Shown in pieces: positions 54,702-63,760 of a DNA stretch of 64,000 bases (its first letter is position 1; every line of letters begins with the position of its first letter). The notes under the pieces were generated by a model that searched no databases, was not told the DNA's origin, and was given only the letters and a program-made list of their open reading frames with translations. Made by a program: the position numbers and the translations under genes. The stretch is from Palsa-739 sp036512155 (GTDB taxonomy: Bacteria; Actinomycetota; Thermoleophilia; Gaiellales; Gaiellaceae), in the NCBI GenBank assembly GCA_036512155.1, contig DATCBD010000039.1:18361-82360 (forward strand). Direction: 5' to 3'.

Positions 54702-55046
54702 ATGCCCGACCGAATGCGCAGGGTGAACGAGTCGGTGCGGCAGGTGCTGGCCGAAGCGCTCCTCGAACTGAAAGATCCCCGCATCGGCCTTGTGACGGTC
54801 ACGGGGGTCGACACGACCTCGGATCTCCGGCAAGCGACCGTGTTCGTGAGCGTCTTCGGCTCTCCCCGCAAGCGGCAGGCCTCCCTCCAGGGGCTGGCCG
54901 CCGCCCACGGGCTGCTCCAGGGACGGCTGGCGCGGGAGCTGAGAATGAAACGAACCCCTCAGCTGACCTTCGAGTACGATCCGACGGTCGAGCGCGGCGT
55001 GCGAATGACCCACCTCATCGATGAGCTCGCCCCAGACGACGAGTGA
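54702..55046 (+). CDS. rbfA: Ribosome-binding factor A
   Basis: A 114-residue KH-like RbfA: MRRVNESVRQVLAEALLELKDPRIGLVTVTGVDTTSDLRQATVFVSVFG, then LRMKRTPQLTFEYDPTVERG. It helps 30S maturation in the cold. ATG 54702; overlaps nrnA by 26 bases. Confidence 0.95.
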   Translation: MPDRMRRVNESVRQVLAEALLELKDPRIGLVTVTGVDTTSDLRQATVFVSVFGSPRKRQASLQGLAAAHGLLQGRLARELRMKRTPQLTFEYDPTVERGVRMTHLIDELAPDDE

Positions 55047-56028
55047 CCTGCTGGCCATGGTCGACGCGCTTCGCGCGAACGACCGCTTTGTCGTGGTCAG
55101 CCACGAGAACCCGGACGGCGACTCCCTGGGCTCGCTCCTCGCGACGACGCTCGCGCTCAGACAGCTCGGCAAGGACGCGGTCATGTATCTCAGCGGCGAC
55201 TCGCCCATCCCGCGCGAGTACGGGTTCATGCCGCTCGACGACCTGAAGCGCGAGGTCCCGGCCGACATTTCGGAGCGCGTGCTCGTCGCCGTCGACTGCG
55301 CGAAGGCGGATCGCATCGGCCCCAACCCCGAGCCGCTCCTGGCCGCGAAGCTCAAGCTCGACATCGACCACCACCACGACAACTCGCGTTTCGGCGATGT
55401 GAACCTCATCGTCGCGCAGGCGTCGTCGACCGGCGAGGTCATGCGCGACATCTTCCGCGAGCTCGGCGTCGAGATCACCCCCGACATCGCCGAGCCGCTG
55501 TACATCGCGCTCGTCACCGACACCGGCCGCTTCCAGTACACGAACACGACGCCGAAGGCACTCCGCCTCGCCGCGGAGCTCGTCGAGGCCGGCGCCGACG
55601 TGCACGCGGTCTTCCAACAGGTGTACGAGTCGGTCGAGTTCGCGAAGCTGAAGCTGCTCGCGCGCGCCCTCGACCGCGCGCAGGTCCTCGAGGGCGGTCG
55701 CATCATCGTCTCCGTGCTGCTGCAGAGCGACTTCACGGAGGTCGGCGCGGTCGCGGCCTACTCGGAAGGGATCATCGACTACCTCCGCGCCGTCGAGGGC
55801 TCGGAGCTCGCGGTCCTCATCCGCGAGCCGCCCGGCGACGATGGGCCGACGCGGCGCGTCTCGCTGCGCTCGAGCGTCGACGAGCTCGACGTGTCGGCGA
55901 TCGCGCGGCGCTTCGGCGGAGGCGGCCATCGCCAGGCCGCGGGCTTCTCGAGCGATGCGTCGATCGACGAGATCACCGCGATCATCCACGACGGGTTCGT
56001 GGAGCAACGTGCTCGCGCGAGCGCTTGA
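55021..56028 (+). CDS. nrnA: DHH/DHHA1 phosphoesterase (NrnA-like bifunctional oligoribonuclease/pAp phosphatase)
   Basis: A 335-residue protein: SHENPDGDSLGS, VAVDCAKADRI, the DHH motif in LDIDHHHDNSRFGDVN, ALVTDTGRFQYTNTTP, and a DHHA1 domain ending in RFGGGGHRQAAGF. It degrades short RNAs and dephosphorylates pAp. Position between rbfA and truB is conserved. Confidence 0.93.
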   Translation: MSSPQTTSDLLAMVDALRANDRFVVVSHENPDGDSLGSLLATTLALRQLGKDAVMYLSGDSPIPREYGFMPLDDLKREVPADISERVLVAVDCAKADRIGPNPEPLLAAKLKLDIDHHHDNSRFGDVNLIVAQASSTGEVMRDIFRELGVEITPDIAEPLYIALVTDTGRFQYTNTTPKALRLAAELVEAGADVHAVFQQVYESVEFAKLKLLARALDRAQVLEGGRIIVSVLLQSDFTEVGAVAAYSEGIIDYLRAVEGSELAVLIREPPGDDGPTRRVSLRSSVDELDVSAIARRFGGGGHRQAAGFSSDASIDEITAIIHDGFVEQRARASA

Positions 56029-56668
56029 GCCTGCAGGCGTCGCGCTCGTCGACAAGCCCGCCGGCCCGTCGTCGTTCGCCATCGTCGCGCAGATCCGCCG
56101 CGTCACCGGCGCGCGCACGGGACACGCAGGCACGCTCGACCCGTTCGCGACCGGGCTGCTCCTGCTGCTTTCCGGCCGCGCGACGAAGCTCGCACCGCAG
56201 CTCGTCGGGCTCGACAAGCGCTACCTGACGACGATCGACCTGACTTCCACGACGACGACCGGCGATCCCGAGGGAGAGGTGGTCGAATGGCACGACCCGC
56301 CGGCGGTGCTCGACGTCGAGCGCCTGCGCGGCGAGATCGAGCTGCCCGTGCCGGCCGCTTCCGCCGTGAAGATCGGCGGCGAACGTGCGTACAAGCTGCA
56401 CAGGCGCGGAGTGGAAGTCGAAATGCCGCTGCGACGTTCGATCGTGCATGTCCTCGACGTCGTCGAGCGCGACGAGACGACGGTGACGATCGATCTCCGC
56501 GTCAGCAGCGGAACGTACATCCGCGCCATCGCCGACGCGCTTGGCGGCCATTGCCGCACGCTCCGCCGGACCGAGGTGGGGCCGTTCTCAGTCGAGGACG
56601 CTGTTTCGCCGGAGGCGTTCGAGCCGAGCAGGCTCATGAGCGAGGAGGAGGTGCTCGCCGCGCTGTGA
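56009..56668 (+). CDS. truB: tRNA pseudouridine-55 synthase, short form
   Basis: A 219-residue TruB: GVALVDKPAGPSSFAIVAQIRR, catalytic Asp in GHAGTLDPFATGLLLLL, KRYLTTIDL, and SSGTYIRAIADALGGHCRTLRRTEVGPF. Ends soon after this, so the C-terminal TruB_C/PUA part (~80 residues) is missing. Start GTG 56009 overlaps nrnA by 20 bases. The catalytic core is intact. Confidence 0.93.
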   Translation: MLARALEPAGVALVDKPAGPSSFAIVAQIRRVTGARTGHAGTLDPFATGLLLLLSGRATKLAPQLVGLDKRYLTTIDLTSTTTTGDPEGEVVEWHDPPAVLDVERLRGEIELPVPAASAVKIGGERAYKLHRRGVEVEMPLRRSIVHVLDVVERDETTVTIDLRVSSGTYIRAIADALGGHCRTLRRTEVGPFSVEDAVSPEAFEPSRLMSEEEVLAAL

Positions 56669-57531
56669 ACGTCGCGCACCGCCCAGAAGAGCTCGAGCCG
56701 GCGCGCCGCGCGGTCGCGGTCGGCACGTTCGACGGCGTCCACCGCGGTCACGCCCGCGTGCTCGAGGCGGCGACCGCGTCCGGTCTGCGGCCGGCGGTGG
56801 TCACCTTCGATCCGCATCCGCGCACGCTGTTCGGCGAGCCGGTCGAGCTCCTCACGTCGCTCGAGCGGCGGATCGAGCTGTTCGCAGCGCTCGGCATCGA
56901 AGACGTGCTCGTGTGCCGGTTTGACCCGGGGCTCGCCGAGCTGCCGGCGGAGGAGTTCGCCGAATCGATCCTCCGCGCGGCAGGCGCCGAGGTCGTTGCC
57001 GCGGGCGACGGCTTCCGCTTCGGGAGTGGCCGCTCGGGCGACCTCGCGCTCCTGGAGCGCATGGGATTCGACGTCCGCCGCGTGCCGATCGTCGACAACG
57101 TGTCGTCGAGTCACATCCGTCGTCTGCTGGCGGCTGGCGAAGTGGGGCAGGCGGCGCAGCTGCTCGGCCGGCCTCCCGAGGTGGAGGGAACGGTCGTGCA
57201 CGGCGCGCATCGCGGAGCCGGTCTCGGGTTCCCGACCGCGAACCTCGACGTCGCGCCCGGCCTGCTCGTCCCGGCGCTCGGCATCTACGCCGGTGCCGCG
57301 CTCGACCGCCGGACCGCGGTCTCGATCGGGACGAACCCGCACTTCGGCGGCACGGATCGGCGCGTCGAGGCATATCTCCTCGACTACGAGGGCGACCTGT
57401 ACGGCAGCCGGCTCGTGGTCGAGCTCTGGGAGCGGCTGCGGGACGAGGCGGCCTTCGAGTCCGAGGTCGAGCTCGTGGAGGCGATCGCCGGCGACGTTCG
57501 TCGCACGCGCGAGGCCCGACGCCCAGCGTGA
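56665..57531 (+). CDS. ribF: Bifunctional riboflavin kinase/FAD synthetase
   Basis: A 288-residue RibF. FAD-synthetase half: VAVGTFDGVHRGHARVLEAA, VVTFDPHPRTLFGE and DNVSSSHIRRLLAAGEV; flavokinase half: GTVVHGAHRGAGLGFPTANLDV, GIYAGAA and EAYLLDYEGDLYG. It makes FMN and FAD, the cofactors used by the flavoproteins at 18.7-21.2 kb. GTG start overlaps the truB stop. Confidence 0.95.
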   Translation: MNVAHRPEELEPARRAVAVGTFDGVHRGHARVLEAATASGLRPAVVTFDPHPRTLFGEPVELLTSLERRIELFAALGIEDVLVCRFDPGLAELPAEEFAESILRAAGAEVVAAGDGFRFGSGRSGDLALLERMGFDVRRVPIVDNVSSSHIRRLLAAGEVGQAAQLLGRPPEVEGTVVHGAHRGAGLGFPTANLDVAPGLLVPALGIYAGAALDRRTAVSIGTNPHFGGTDRRVEAYLLDYEGDLYGSRLVVELWERLRDEAAFESEVELVEAIAGDVRRTREARRPA

Positions 57532-57561
57532 GTTTTTCCGGCGGCCGGCATCTTCCTCGGT

Positions 57562-57798
57562 ATGGAAGCCGCTGTGAACTCCACGTCCAACCGGCTGGCG
57601 GTGCTCGCCAGCGTGCGCTGCCTCGAATGCGGCGGCGTGTACGCGAAGCCCACCATCGGCGGGACGAGCGAGATGAACCCGGGCTGCCCCGTGTGCGGGT
57701 ACGTCGGGTGGATACCGGTCAGGCTCGCTCTCGAGCCGAAAGCGCGACACCGCTCCGTCGGGGGTCGGCCGCCGCGCCTCGCCGCCCGATTCCGCTGA
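57562..57798 (+). CDS. Small zinc-ribbon protein
   Basis: A 78-residue protein with CLECGGVYAKP and CPVCGYVGW, two CxxC pairs ~24 residues apart typical of a zinc ribbon; the tail is basic. Function unknown. ATG 57562. The last 80 bases overlap the convergent ggt gene. Confidence 0.68.
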   Translation: MEAAVNSTSNRLAVLASVRCLECGGVYAKPTIGGTSEMNPGCPVCGYVGWIPVRLALEPKARHRSVGGRPPRLAARFR

Positions 57799-59119
57799 CG
57801 CCGCCGAAGTAGTGGTGCAGCGCGGGCCAGCGCCGAACGCGCAGGCCCGACGACTCCAGCTGGGCAAGCGCGTCTTCGTCGACGCCCGGCTCGGCGTTGA
57901 CGACGCCCGGAGCGGGATGCGCGCGCGGCCGTTCCACCGCCTCTTGCGGGGTGAGCCTTTCGTCGAGGATGCCCGCGGCGACGCCGACGAGTGCCGTGCG
58001 CAGTCGCGTGCCGCCGGCCGCGCCGATCGCGAGCACGAGCCCGCGGTCGTCGAGCGCGACGCTCGGCGCCATCATGCTCCGCATGCGCTCGCCTGGCTCG
58101 AGGGCGCCGACGAGGAGATCGGCCTCGCCGAGCATGCTGTTCAGATGGAGATCGAGGCCGGGCAGCCAGTCGCCCGAGCCGAGCCCGAGGCTCGTGGTGA
58201 GGACGCACGCGTTGCCGTCGTGGTCGACCGCGACGAGGTTCGTCGTGTGCGTCTCCGGCCCAGGTGTGCCGTCGAGCGCCGCGAGCAGCGCGAGGACACG
58301 GTCCGCGGGTGCGAGCCCGCGCAGCCGCGGTAGCCGCTCGATCGTTTCCGGCACGCGGGAGAGCCCGCCGCGCGTGAGGAAGCGCAGTCCGAGCCACGCA
58401 GCCTCGGCCGGCTCCGTCCAGTGCGCCTCGTAGTCGGCGAGATCGTCGGCGGTGACGAGCCCGCCGCGCTCGTCCGACATGGCCAGAAGCGCGACTCCGA
58501 TCGTCCCGGTGTACGCGCCGGCCGCGCCCTCGCCGGCGAGCGACTCGAGCGCCGCGACGAGACCGGGCTGCTCGAGTCGGTCGCCCGCCTGCAGCAGCAG
58601 GCCGCCCGGCGCGTACATGCGTGCGCCCTCGCGCATCGTCATGACGGGCTCGAGCATGGCGAGGCACGAGGCGTGCGCGGGCGGCATCTCCACGCCGGCG
58701 CGGGCGAGCCGGAGCGCCGGCTCGACGAGCCGCGCCCACGGCAGGCGGCCGTGCGCCTCCCACAGCGCGCCGAGGCCGGCCGCGACCCCGGGCACGGCGC
58801 AGCTGGCCGCCCCGACCGCGTAGTGGACGAGCTCCTCGCCAAAGGGCACGTCGAGCCCGATGAGCTCACCGCCCGATCCCGAGGGCACTGCGCAGAAACA
58901 GTCGAGATTGCGCGCCCGGCCGGCGGCTGCGTCCCAGTAGATGGCGTGGCCGCCGCCGAGGAGCCCGGTCATCACCGTCTCCGCGACGCAGGAGGCGAGC
59001 GCGGCCGCGACGGCCGCATCCGCCGCCGATCCACCTTCGGCGAGGATCTCGACACCTGCCTCGGCGGTGGCGGGATGGCCGGCGGCGACTGCCGGAATGA
59101 GCGCGAAGGCAGGGTCCAT
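57719..59119 (-). CDS. ggt: Gamma-glutamyltransferase family protein
   Basis: A 466-residue Ntn-hydrolase of the GGT family: AAGHPATAEAGVEILAEGGSAADAAVAAAL, GGGHAIYWD, GLLTADDLADYEA-like segment, the autocleavage/catalytic Thr region GPETHTTNLVAVDHDGNACVLTTSLG, and GAAGGTRLRTALV. No signal peptide, so probably cytoplasmic, unlike typical GGT. It may process glutathione-like or gamma-glutamyl compounds. ATG 59119. Confidence 0.9.
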   Translation of the reverse strand: MDPAFALIPAVAAGHPATAEAGVEILAEGGSAADAAVAAALASCVAETVMTGLLGGGHAIYWDAAAGRARNLDCFCAVPSGSGGELIGLDVPFGEELVHYAVGAASCAVPGVAAGLGALWEAHGRLPWARLVEPALRLARAGVEMPPAHASCLAMLEPVMTMREGARMYAPGGLLLQAGDRLEQPGLVAALESLAGEGAAGAYTGTIGVALLAMSDERGGLVTADDLADYEAHWTEPAEAAWLGLRFLTRGGLSRVPETIERLPRLRGLAPADRVLALLAALDGTPGPETHTTNLVAVDHDGNACVLTTSLGLGSGDWLPGLDLHLNSMLGEADLLVGALEPGERMRSMMAPSVALDDRGLVLAIGAAGGTRLRTALVGVAAGILDERLTPQEAVERPRAHPAPGVVNAEPGVDEDALAQLESSGLRVRRWPALHHYFGGVSGIGRRGAAADPRRSGVALSARERA

Positions 59120-59218
59120 GCGGGATTGCTACCCTAGTCGGCGACCCAGCCCCGGCCGCAGCGCGTTCTTCCTTCGCGCGGTGAGCGGAGGCTCGGGAGA
59201 CGCCTACCAGGGAGGCCC

Positions 59219-59488
59219 ATGGCCCTCACGAAGGAAGCAAAGCTGGAGATCATCAAGAAGCACGGCCGCGGCGAGGCCGACACCGGCTCGCCGCAGGTGC
59301 AGATCGCAATGCTCACGCAGCGCGTCAACGAGCTGACAGAGCATCTGCGCACGCATAAGCACGACCATTACTCCCGCCGCGGGCTCCTGAAGCTCGTCGG
59401 CCGGCGCCGCCGCTTTCTGACGTATCTCCAGAAGCACGACCTCGAGGGCTATCGCGCCCTGATCAAGGAGCTCGGCCTGCGCAGATAG
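59219..59488 (+). CDS. rpsO: 30S ribosomal protein S15
   Basis: An 89-residue S15: MALTKEAKLEIIKKHGRGEADTGSPQVQIAMLTQRVNELTEHLRTHKHDHYSRRGLL is family-typical in order and length. ATG 59219 follows CAGGGAGG. A TACCCT near 59129 may be the -10. Upstream of pnp as in most bacteria. Confidence 0.97.
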   Translation: MALTKEAKLEIIKKHGRGEADTGSPQVQIAMLTQRVNELTEHLRTHKHDHYSRRGLLKLVGRRRRFLTYLQKHDLEGYRALIKELGLRR

Positions 59489-59507
59489 GGCGGCCGGGAC
59501 CAACAAT

Positions 59508-59568
59508 GGGGAGTGGAAGTTGAGCGAGCTCCGACGAGAGACCGGGGCTGTCTCAACTCCCACTCTCC
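59508..59568 (+). promoter_or_regulatory. Long stem-loop between rpsO and pnp
   Basis: GGGGAGTGGAAGTTGAG (59508-59524) pairs with 59552-59568 at 15 of 17 positions around a 27-base loop, 25 bases before pnp. In E. coli and Streptomyces the rpsO-pnp spacer forms such a duplex, cut by RNase III and used by PNPase to control its own mRNA. Confidence 0.75.
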
Positions 59569-59593
59569 GCCCAAGCAGAGTGGAGGAAAATCG

Positions 59594-62062
59594 ATGAGTA
59601 TCACGACCGAGCAACGGGCTCGCGTCTCCGTGCAGGTGGGTGAGCAGGAGATCACGTTCGAGACCGGCAAGCTCGCGAAGCAGGCGGACGGCGCAGTCGT
59701 CGTTCGCAGCGGCGAGACGATGGTGCTCGCGACGGCGGTCGGACGGGCGGAGGCGCGCGAAGGCGCGGACTTCTTCCCATTGACTATCGACGTCGAAGAG
59801 CGGATGTACGCCGCCGGCAAGATCCCGGGCGGTTTCTTCAAGCGGGAAGGTCGCGCCAGCGAGCGCGCCACCCTGACCGCACGAATGATCGACCGCCCGA
59901 TCCGGCCCTTGTGGCCGAAGGGCTTTCGCAACGAGGTACAGGTGATCTGCACCGTGCTCTCCGCGGACCTCGTCACGCCACACGACATCCTGTGCATCAA
60001 CGGGGCGTCTGCGTCGCTCATGCTCTCGCCGCTGCCGTTCTTTGGCCCCGTCGGAGCCGTCCGCATCGGCCGGCTCGATGGCGAGCTCGTCGTCAACCCG
60101 ACGTTGCAGCAGAACTGGACCGAGACGTCGCTCGACCTGATCGTCGTCGGCACGAAGGACGGCCTGACGATGGTCGAGGCCGGCGCCGACGAGGTGCCCG
60201 AGGACGTGCTCCTCGAGGCGCTCGAGCTCGCTCATGGTGAGATCAAGAAGCTGTGCGAGGCGCAGGAGGATCTGCGCCGCCAGGCCGGCAAGCCGAAGTG
60301 GCTCGACATGGAGCTCACGGCGGAAATCGAGTCGTCGCACGGACACGCGATCTGGGAGCGCATCCAGAGCGTCGGCCTCCGAGACGCGGGAGCGATCGTC
60401 GACGAGCTCGCGACGCAGCTTGCAGGCGAGGTCACGATGGACTCGAGCGAAGAGGACATCCAGCGTCTGACACAGGTGCGTGCGAGCCTGAACATGCTGC
60501 TCGAGAAGCAGCGCCTCGCGGCCGTCGAAGGCCCGGTCCGCGACCAGTTCGAGAGCGGCCTGCGGGCACTCACGGATGCCGAGCAGGACTCGAAGGAGCT
60601 CAAGTCGGCGAAGCGCAACCTGCTCTTCGAGCAGATCGTCTCGAACGTCGAGCTGCAGTTCCCCGTCGGGCCTGCCCCGGCCGACACCGACGCTCCGGCG
60701 ACGAAGGACAATCTCACGAAGAGCTACATCAAAAAGGCTGCCGAGGCGATCTACAAGGACCTCGTCCGCAAGAAGATTGCGGTCGACAAGCGGCGGCCCG
60801 ACGGTCGCAGCACAGACGAGATCAGGCCGATCGAGTGCGAAGTCGGCGTCAACCCGCGCGCCCATGGGTCCGGCCTCTTCACGCGCGGTCAGACGCAGGT
60901 CCTGTCGACGCTCACGCTCGGCACGGCGAAGGAGGGCCAGCGGATCGACGACCTGTCGCTCGAGACCGACCGCCGCTTCATGCATCACTACAACTTCCCG
61001 CCCTTCTCGGTCGGGGAGACGGGCTTCATGCGCGGCCCGAAGCGGCGTGACATCGGCCACGGCGCGCTCGCTCAGCGGGCGCTCGAGGCGATGATCCCGA
61101 GTGCCGACGAGTTCCCGTACACGATCCGCATCGTCTCGGAGACGCTCGAGTCGAATGGCTCGTCGTCGATGGGCTCCGTCTGCGGCTCGACGCTCGCGTT
61201 GATGGACGCCGGTGTGCCGATCAAGGCGCCGGTCTCCGGCATCGCGATGGGCCTCGTGAAGGAGGGCGACGACTATGTGATCCTGACCGACATCCAGGGT
61301 GCGGAGGACCACCTCGGCGACATGGACTTCAAGGTCGCGGGGACACGGGACGGAATCACCGCCCTCCAGATGGACATCAAGATCACCGGCGTCACGCAGG
61401 AGATCATGAAAGGCGCACTCGAGCAGGCGAACCGGGCGCGCAACGCGATCCTCGACATCATGCTCGACGTGATTCCGGAGTCGCGCGCGGAGCTTTCGCA
61501 GAACGCGCCGCGGATCACGTCGGTCAAGATCGATCAGGAGAAGATCGGCATGGTCATCGGCAAGGGCGGCGAGACGATCCGCGGCCTCGAGTCGGACTAT
61601 GAGGTGCAGATCGACATCGAGGAGGACGGCACGATCCTCATCTACGCGACCGATGGCGAGAAGGCCGCGGCGGCTATCTCTGCGATCCAGGCGTTGACGA
61701 AGGAGCCGGAAGTGGGGGACACCTACACCGGCAAGGTCGTCAAGACGACGCAGTTCGGCGCCTTCGTCGAGCTGAAGAAGGGGACGGACGGCCTGCTGCA
61801 CGTCTCCAACGTCGGCCCGGGCCGCGTCGGTCACATCGAGGACGTGATGGCGCGCGGCGACGTCGTGGACGTCGTCGTCCAGGAGGTGGACAAGGCGCGC
61901 GGCCGGATCGGGCTGAAGCTCATCGCGAAGCACGAGGACGGCCGCCTCGTCCAGCCGGAGGAGCTGATCGAGCGGGCGAAGGACGCACCGCCGAGGCCTC
62001 CGGAGGAGGAGCGCCCGCGCCGGGACGACCGTCGCGGTGGCGGCGGCCGCGGCCGGCGCTAG
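59594..62062 (+). CDS. pnp: Polyribonucleotide nucleotidyltransferase (PNPase)
   Basis: An 822-residue PNPase: first RNase PH domain (GETMVLATAVGRAEAREGADFFPLTIDVEERMYAAGKIPGG region), helical linker, second PH domain (RRPDGRSTDEIRPIECEVG; SSSMGSVCGSTLALMDAGVP), KH (KIGMVIGKGGETIRGL), S1 (GDTYTGKVVKTTQFGAFVEL) and an Arg/Gly-rich tail. It is 80-100 residues longer than usual (~730), mainly in the linker (~residues 235-420). ATG 59594 follows GGAGG. A strong terminator follows. Confidence 0.97.
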   Translation: MSITTEQRARVSVQVGEQEITFETGKLAKQADGAVVVRSGETMVLATAVGRAEAREGADFFPLTIDVEERMYAAGKIPGGFFKREGRASERATLTARMIDRPIRPLWPKGFRNEVQVICTVLSADLVTPHDILCINGASASLMLSPLPFFGPVGAVRIGRLDGELVVNPTLQQNWTETSLDLIVVGTKDGLTMVEAGADEVPEDVLLEALELAHGEIKKLCEAQEDLRRQAGKPKWLDMELTAEIESSHGHAIWERIQSVGLRDAGAIVDELATQLAGEVTMDSSEEDIQRLTQVRASLNMLLEKQRLAAVEGPVRDQFESGLRALTDAEQDSKELKSAKRNLLFEQIVSNVELQFPVGPAPADTDAPATKDNLTKSYIKKAAEAIYKDLVRKKIAVDKRRPDGRSTDEIRPIECEVGVNPRAHGSGLFTRGQTQVLSTLTLGTAKEGQRIDDLSLETDRRFMHHYNFPPFSVGETGFMRGPKRRDIGHGALAQRALEAMIPSADEFPYTIRIVSETLESNGSSSMGSVCGSTLALMDAGVPIKAPVSGIAMGLVKEGDDYVILTDIQGAEDHLGDMDFKVAGTRDGITALQMDIKITGVTQEIMKGALEQANRARNAILDIMLDVIPESRAELSQNAPRITSVKIDQEKIGMVIGKGGETIRGLESDYEVQIDIEEDGTILIYATDGEKAAAAISAIQALTKEPEVGDTYTGKVVKTTQFGAFVELKKGTDGLLHVSNVGPGRVGHIEDVMARGDVVDVVVQEVDKARGRIGLKLIAKHEDGRLVQPEELIERAKDAPPRPPEEERPRRDDRRGGGGRGRR

Positions 62063-62073
62063 GGAAAAACACC

Positions 62074-62103
62074 GAGAGGGCGGCCCAGACGGGCCGCCCT
62101 CTC
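62074..62103 (+). terminator. Intrinsic-type terminator after pnp
   Basis: GAGAGGGCGGCCC-agac-GGGCCGCCCTCTC, a perfect 13-bp stem, then ACTCTTT. 11 bases after the pnp stop. Confidence 0.85.
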
Positions 62104-62150
62104 ACTCTTTGGGGGTACCTCGAATCCCCCGTTTGTGCCGATGACCCTGG

Positions 62151-63737
62151 GTGAGGAATCCCGCCCTGGACGAGCCGAACCTTCCACCCGTTTCACCGCT
62201 CCGCGGCCTGCTCGAGGTCACGCGGCTCGTCCGCGCGGCCGACGAAGTCCCTGAGCTCCTGGTGGCAATCGCGCGCGTCGTTGCCGAGTCGCTCGGCTAC
62301 GGCACGGTCGCGATCAACCTGTACCGGCCCGAATGGGACGACTTCGAGACCGCGACCGTGCACGGCGGCGAGGAGGCGCAGAAGACGCTCATCGGGCACG
62401 TGCGCCGGATCGAGGAGTGGGAGCCGGTGCTGGCCGAGCGCTTCCACCGGGGCGGCGCATACGTCGTCCCCGCAGGCGAGTTTGACTGGGGGACGCCCGG
62501 CCAGGACTTCTATCTCCCGGACGAGGAGGCCGGCGTCGGCGAGAACGCGTGGCATCCACTCGACGCGCTCTTCGTGCCGATGCGGCACCACGACGGTCAT
62601 CTTCTGGGCATCCTCTCGGTGGACGAGCCGGCGAACCGTCAGCGCCCGACCGACGACGACCTCGAAGTCCTCGTCGCGCTTGCTGACCATGCTGCGATCG
62701 CGTTGCAGTCGGCACAGGAGGCAGCCAACGCAGGGCGGCACCGGCTCGCGCTTGAACAGCTGCTGCGTGTGTCGACCGGTCTCACGGCGCACCCGAGCGC
62801 AGACGCGATCATGCAGCGGGTGTGCGTCGGCGTGCGCGACGCGCTCGGCTTCCAGAACGTCCTCGTCCTGCTGACGGATCCGCTCACGAGCCAGGTGAGC
62901 GCGGGCGCGGCCGTCGGCTGGAACCGCGACAGCGTCCTCACGGCCCCGATTTATCTGCCGGACGTCCTGCCGCTCTTCGCCCCGGCGTACGAGGTCGAAG
63001 GCTGCTATCTCGTCCCGAACGACGAGGCCGAACGCCTCGTCTCCCGGGAGAAGATCACGTACGCGTCGAAGCTCAACGGGCGCGGCCCGCACGCCTGGAA
63101 CCGGCACTGGCTGCTCGTCCCGCTCCGCGGCGCCGACGATGCCATCATCGGCATCCTCTCCGCCGACGAGCCGGCCGACCGGTTGCTGCCGTCGAGTGAG
63201 AAGCTCCAGGCGCTGCGTATCTTTGCGAACCAGGCTGCGGCGGCGATCGTCTCGGCCGAGCGCGTGCGAGAGTTGAGCTTCCTCGCCGACCACGATCCGC
63301 TGACGCGGCTGCTGAACCGGCGCGCGTTCGTCGAGCGCCTCGAGGCGGAGGTTGCGCGGGCGATTCGCTACGAGCGCCAGTTCGGGCTCGTGGTGAGCGA
63401 CCTCGACGGCTTCAAGAGCGTGAACGACCGGCTCGGGCACGCCGCCGGCGACGAGGCTCTCCAGATGTTCGCGCGGACGATCCAGAGGGCGCTGCGCAAG
63501 AGCGACAACGCGTTCCGCATCGGCGGCGACGAGTTCGCGCTGCTCCTCGCGGAGGCGACCGAGGACGACGCGCGAGAGGTGATCGACCGCATCCGCGACA
63601 AGATGGACGGCATGCGCGCGAGCTTCGGCGTTGCCTCGTGCCCCACCGACGCGGCCGATGCCCAGACGCTGTTCCGCCTGGCCGACGAGGCGCTGTACCA
63701 CGCAAAGCGCTCCGGCACCGGCCTCCAGTTCGTCTAG
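62151..63737 (+). CDS. Diguanylate cyclase with two GAF domains
   Basis: A 528-residue cytosolic signalling protein. Two GAF domains (about residues 20-190 and 195-365) precede a GGDEF domain with the intact active site FRIGGDEFALLL. An RxxD inhibitory site (RKSD) stands five residues before it, so product inhibition is likely. It makes c-di-GMP from two GTP. The ligand of the GAF domains is unknown. GTG start 62151. Confidence 0.92.
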   Translation: MRNPALDEPNLPPVSPLRGLLEVTRLVRAADEVPELLVAIARVVAESLGYGTVAINLYRPEWDDFETATVHGGEEAQKTLIGHVRRIEEWEPVLAERFHRGGAYVVPAGEFDWGTPGQDFYLPDEEAGVGENAWHPLDALFVPMRHHDGHLLGILSVDEPANRQRPTDDDLEVLVALADHAAIALQSAQEAANAGRHRLALEQLLRVSTGLTAHPSADAIMQRVCVGVRDALGFQNVLVLLTDPLTSQVSAGAAVGWNRDSVLTAPIYLPDVLPLFAPAYEVEGCYLVPNDEAERLVSREKITYASKLNGRGPHAWNRHWLLVPLRGADDAIIGILSADEPADRLLPSSEKLQALRIFANQAAAAIVSAERVRELSFLADHDPLTRLLNRRAFVERLEAEVARAIRYERQFGLVVSDLDGFKSVNDRLGHAAGDEALQMFARTIQRALRKSDNAFRIGGDEFALLLAEATEDDAREVIDRIRDKMDGMRASFGVASCPTDAADAQTLFRLADEALYHAKRSGTGLQFV

Positions 63738-63760
63738 CAGCACCGGCTTCTCCGCAGGCT

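Noticed and set aside
59204..61933. A 909-codon open frame antisense to pnp
   Set aside because: It mirrors the codon structure of pnp in a GC-rich genome, is Arg/Leu/Asp-rich and has no family motif.
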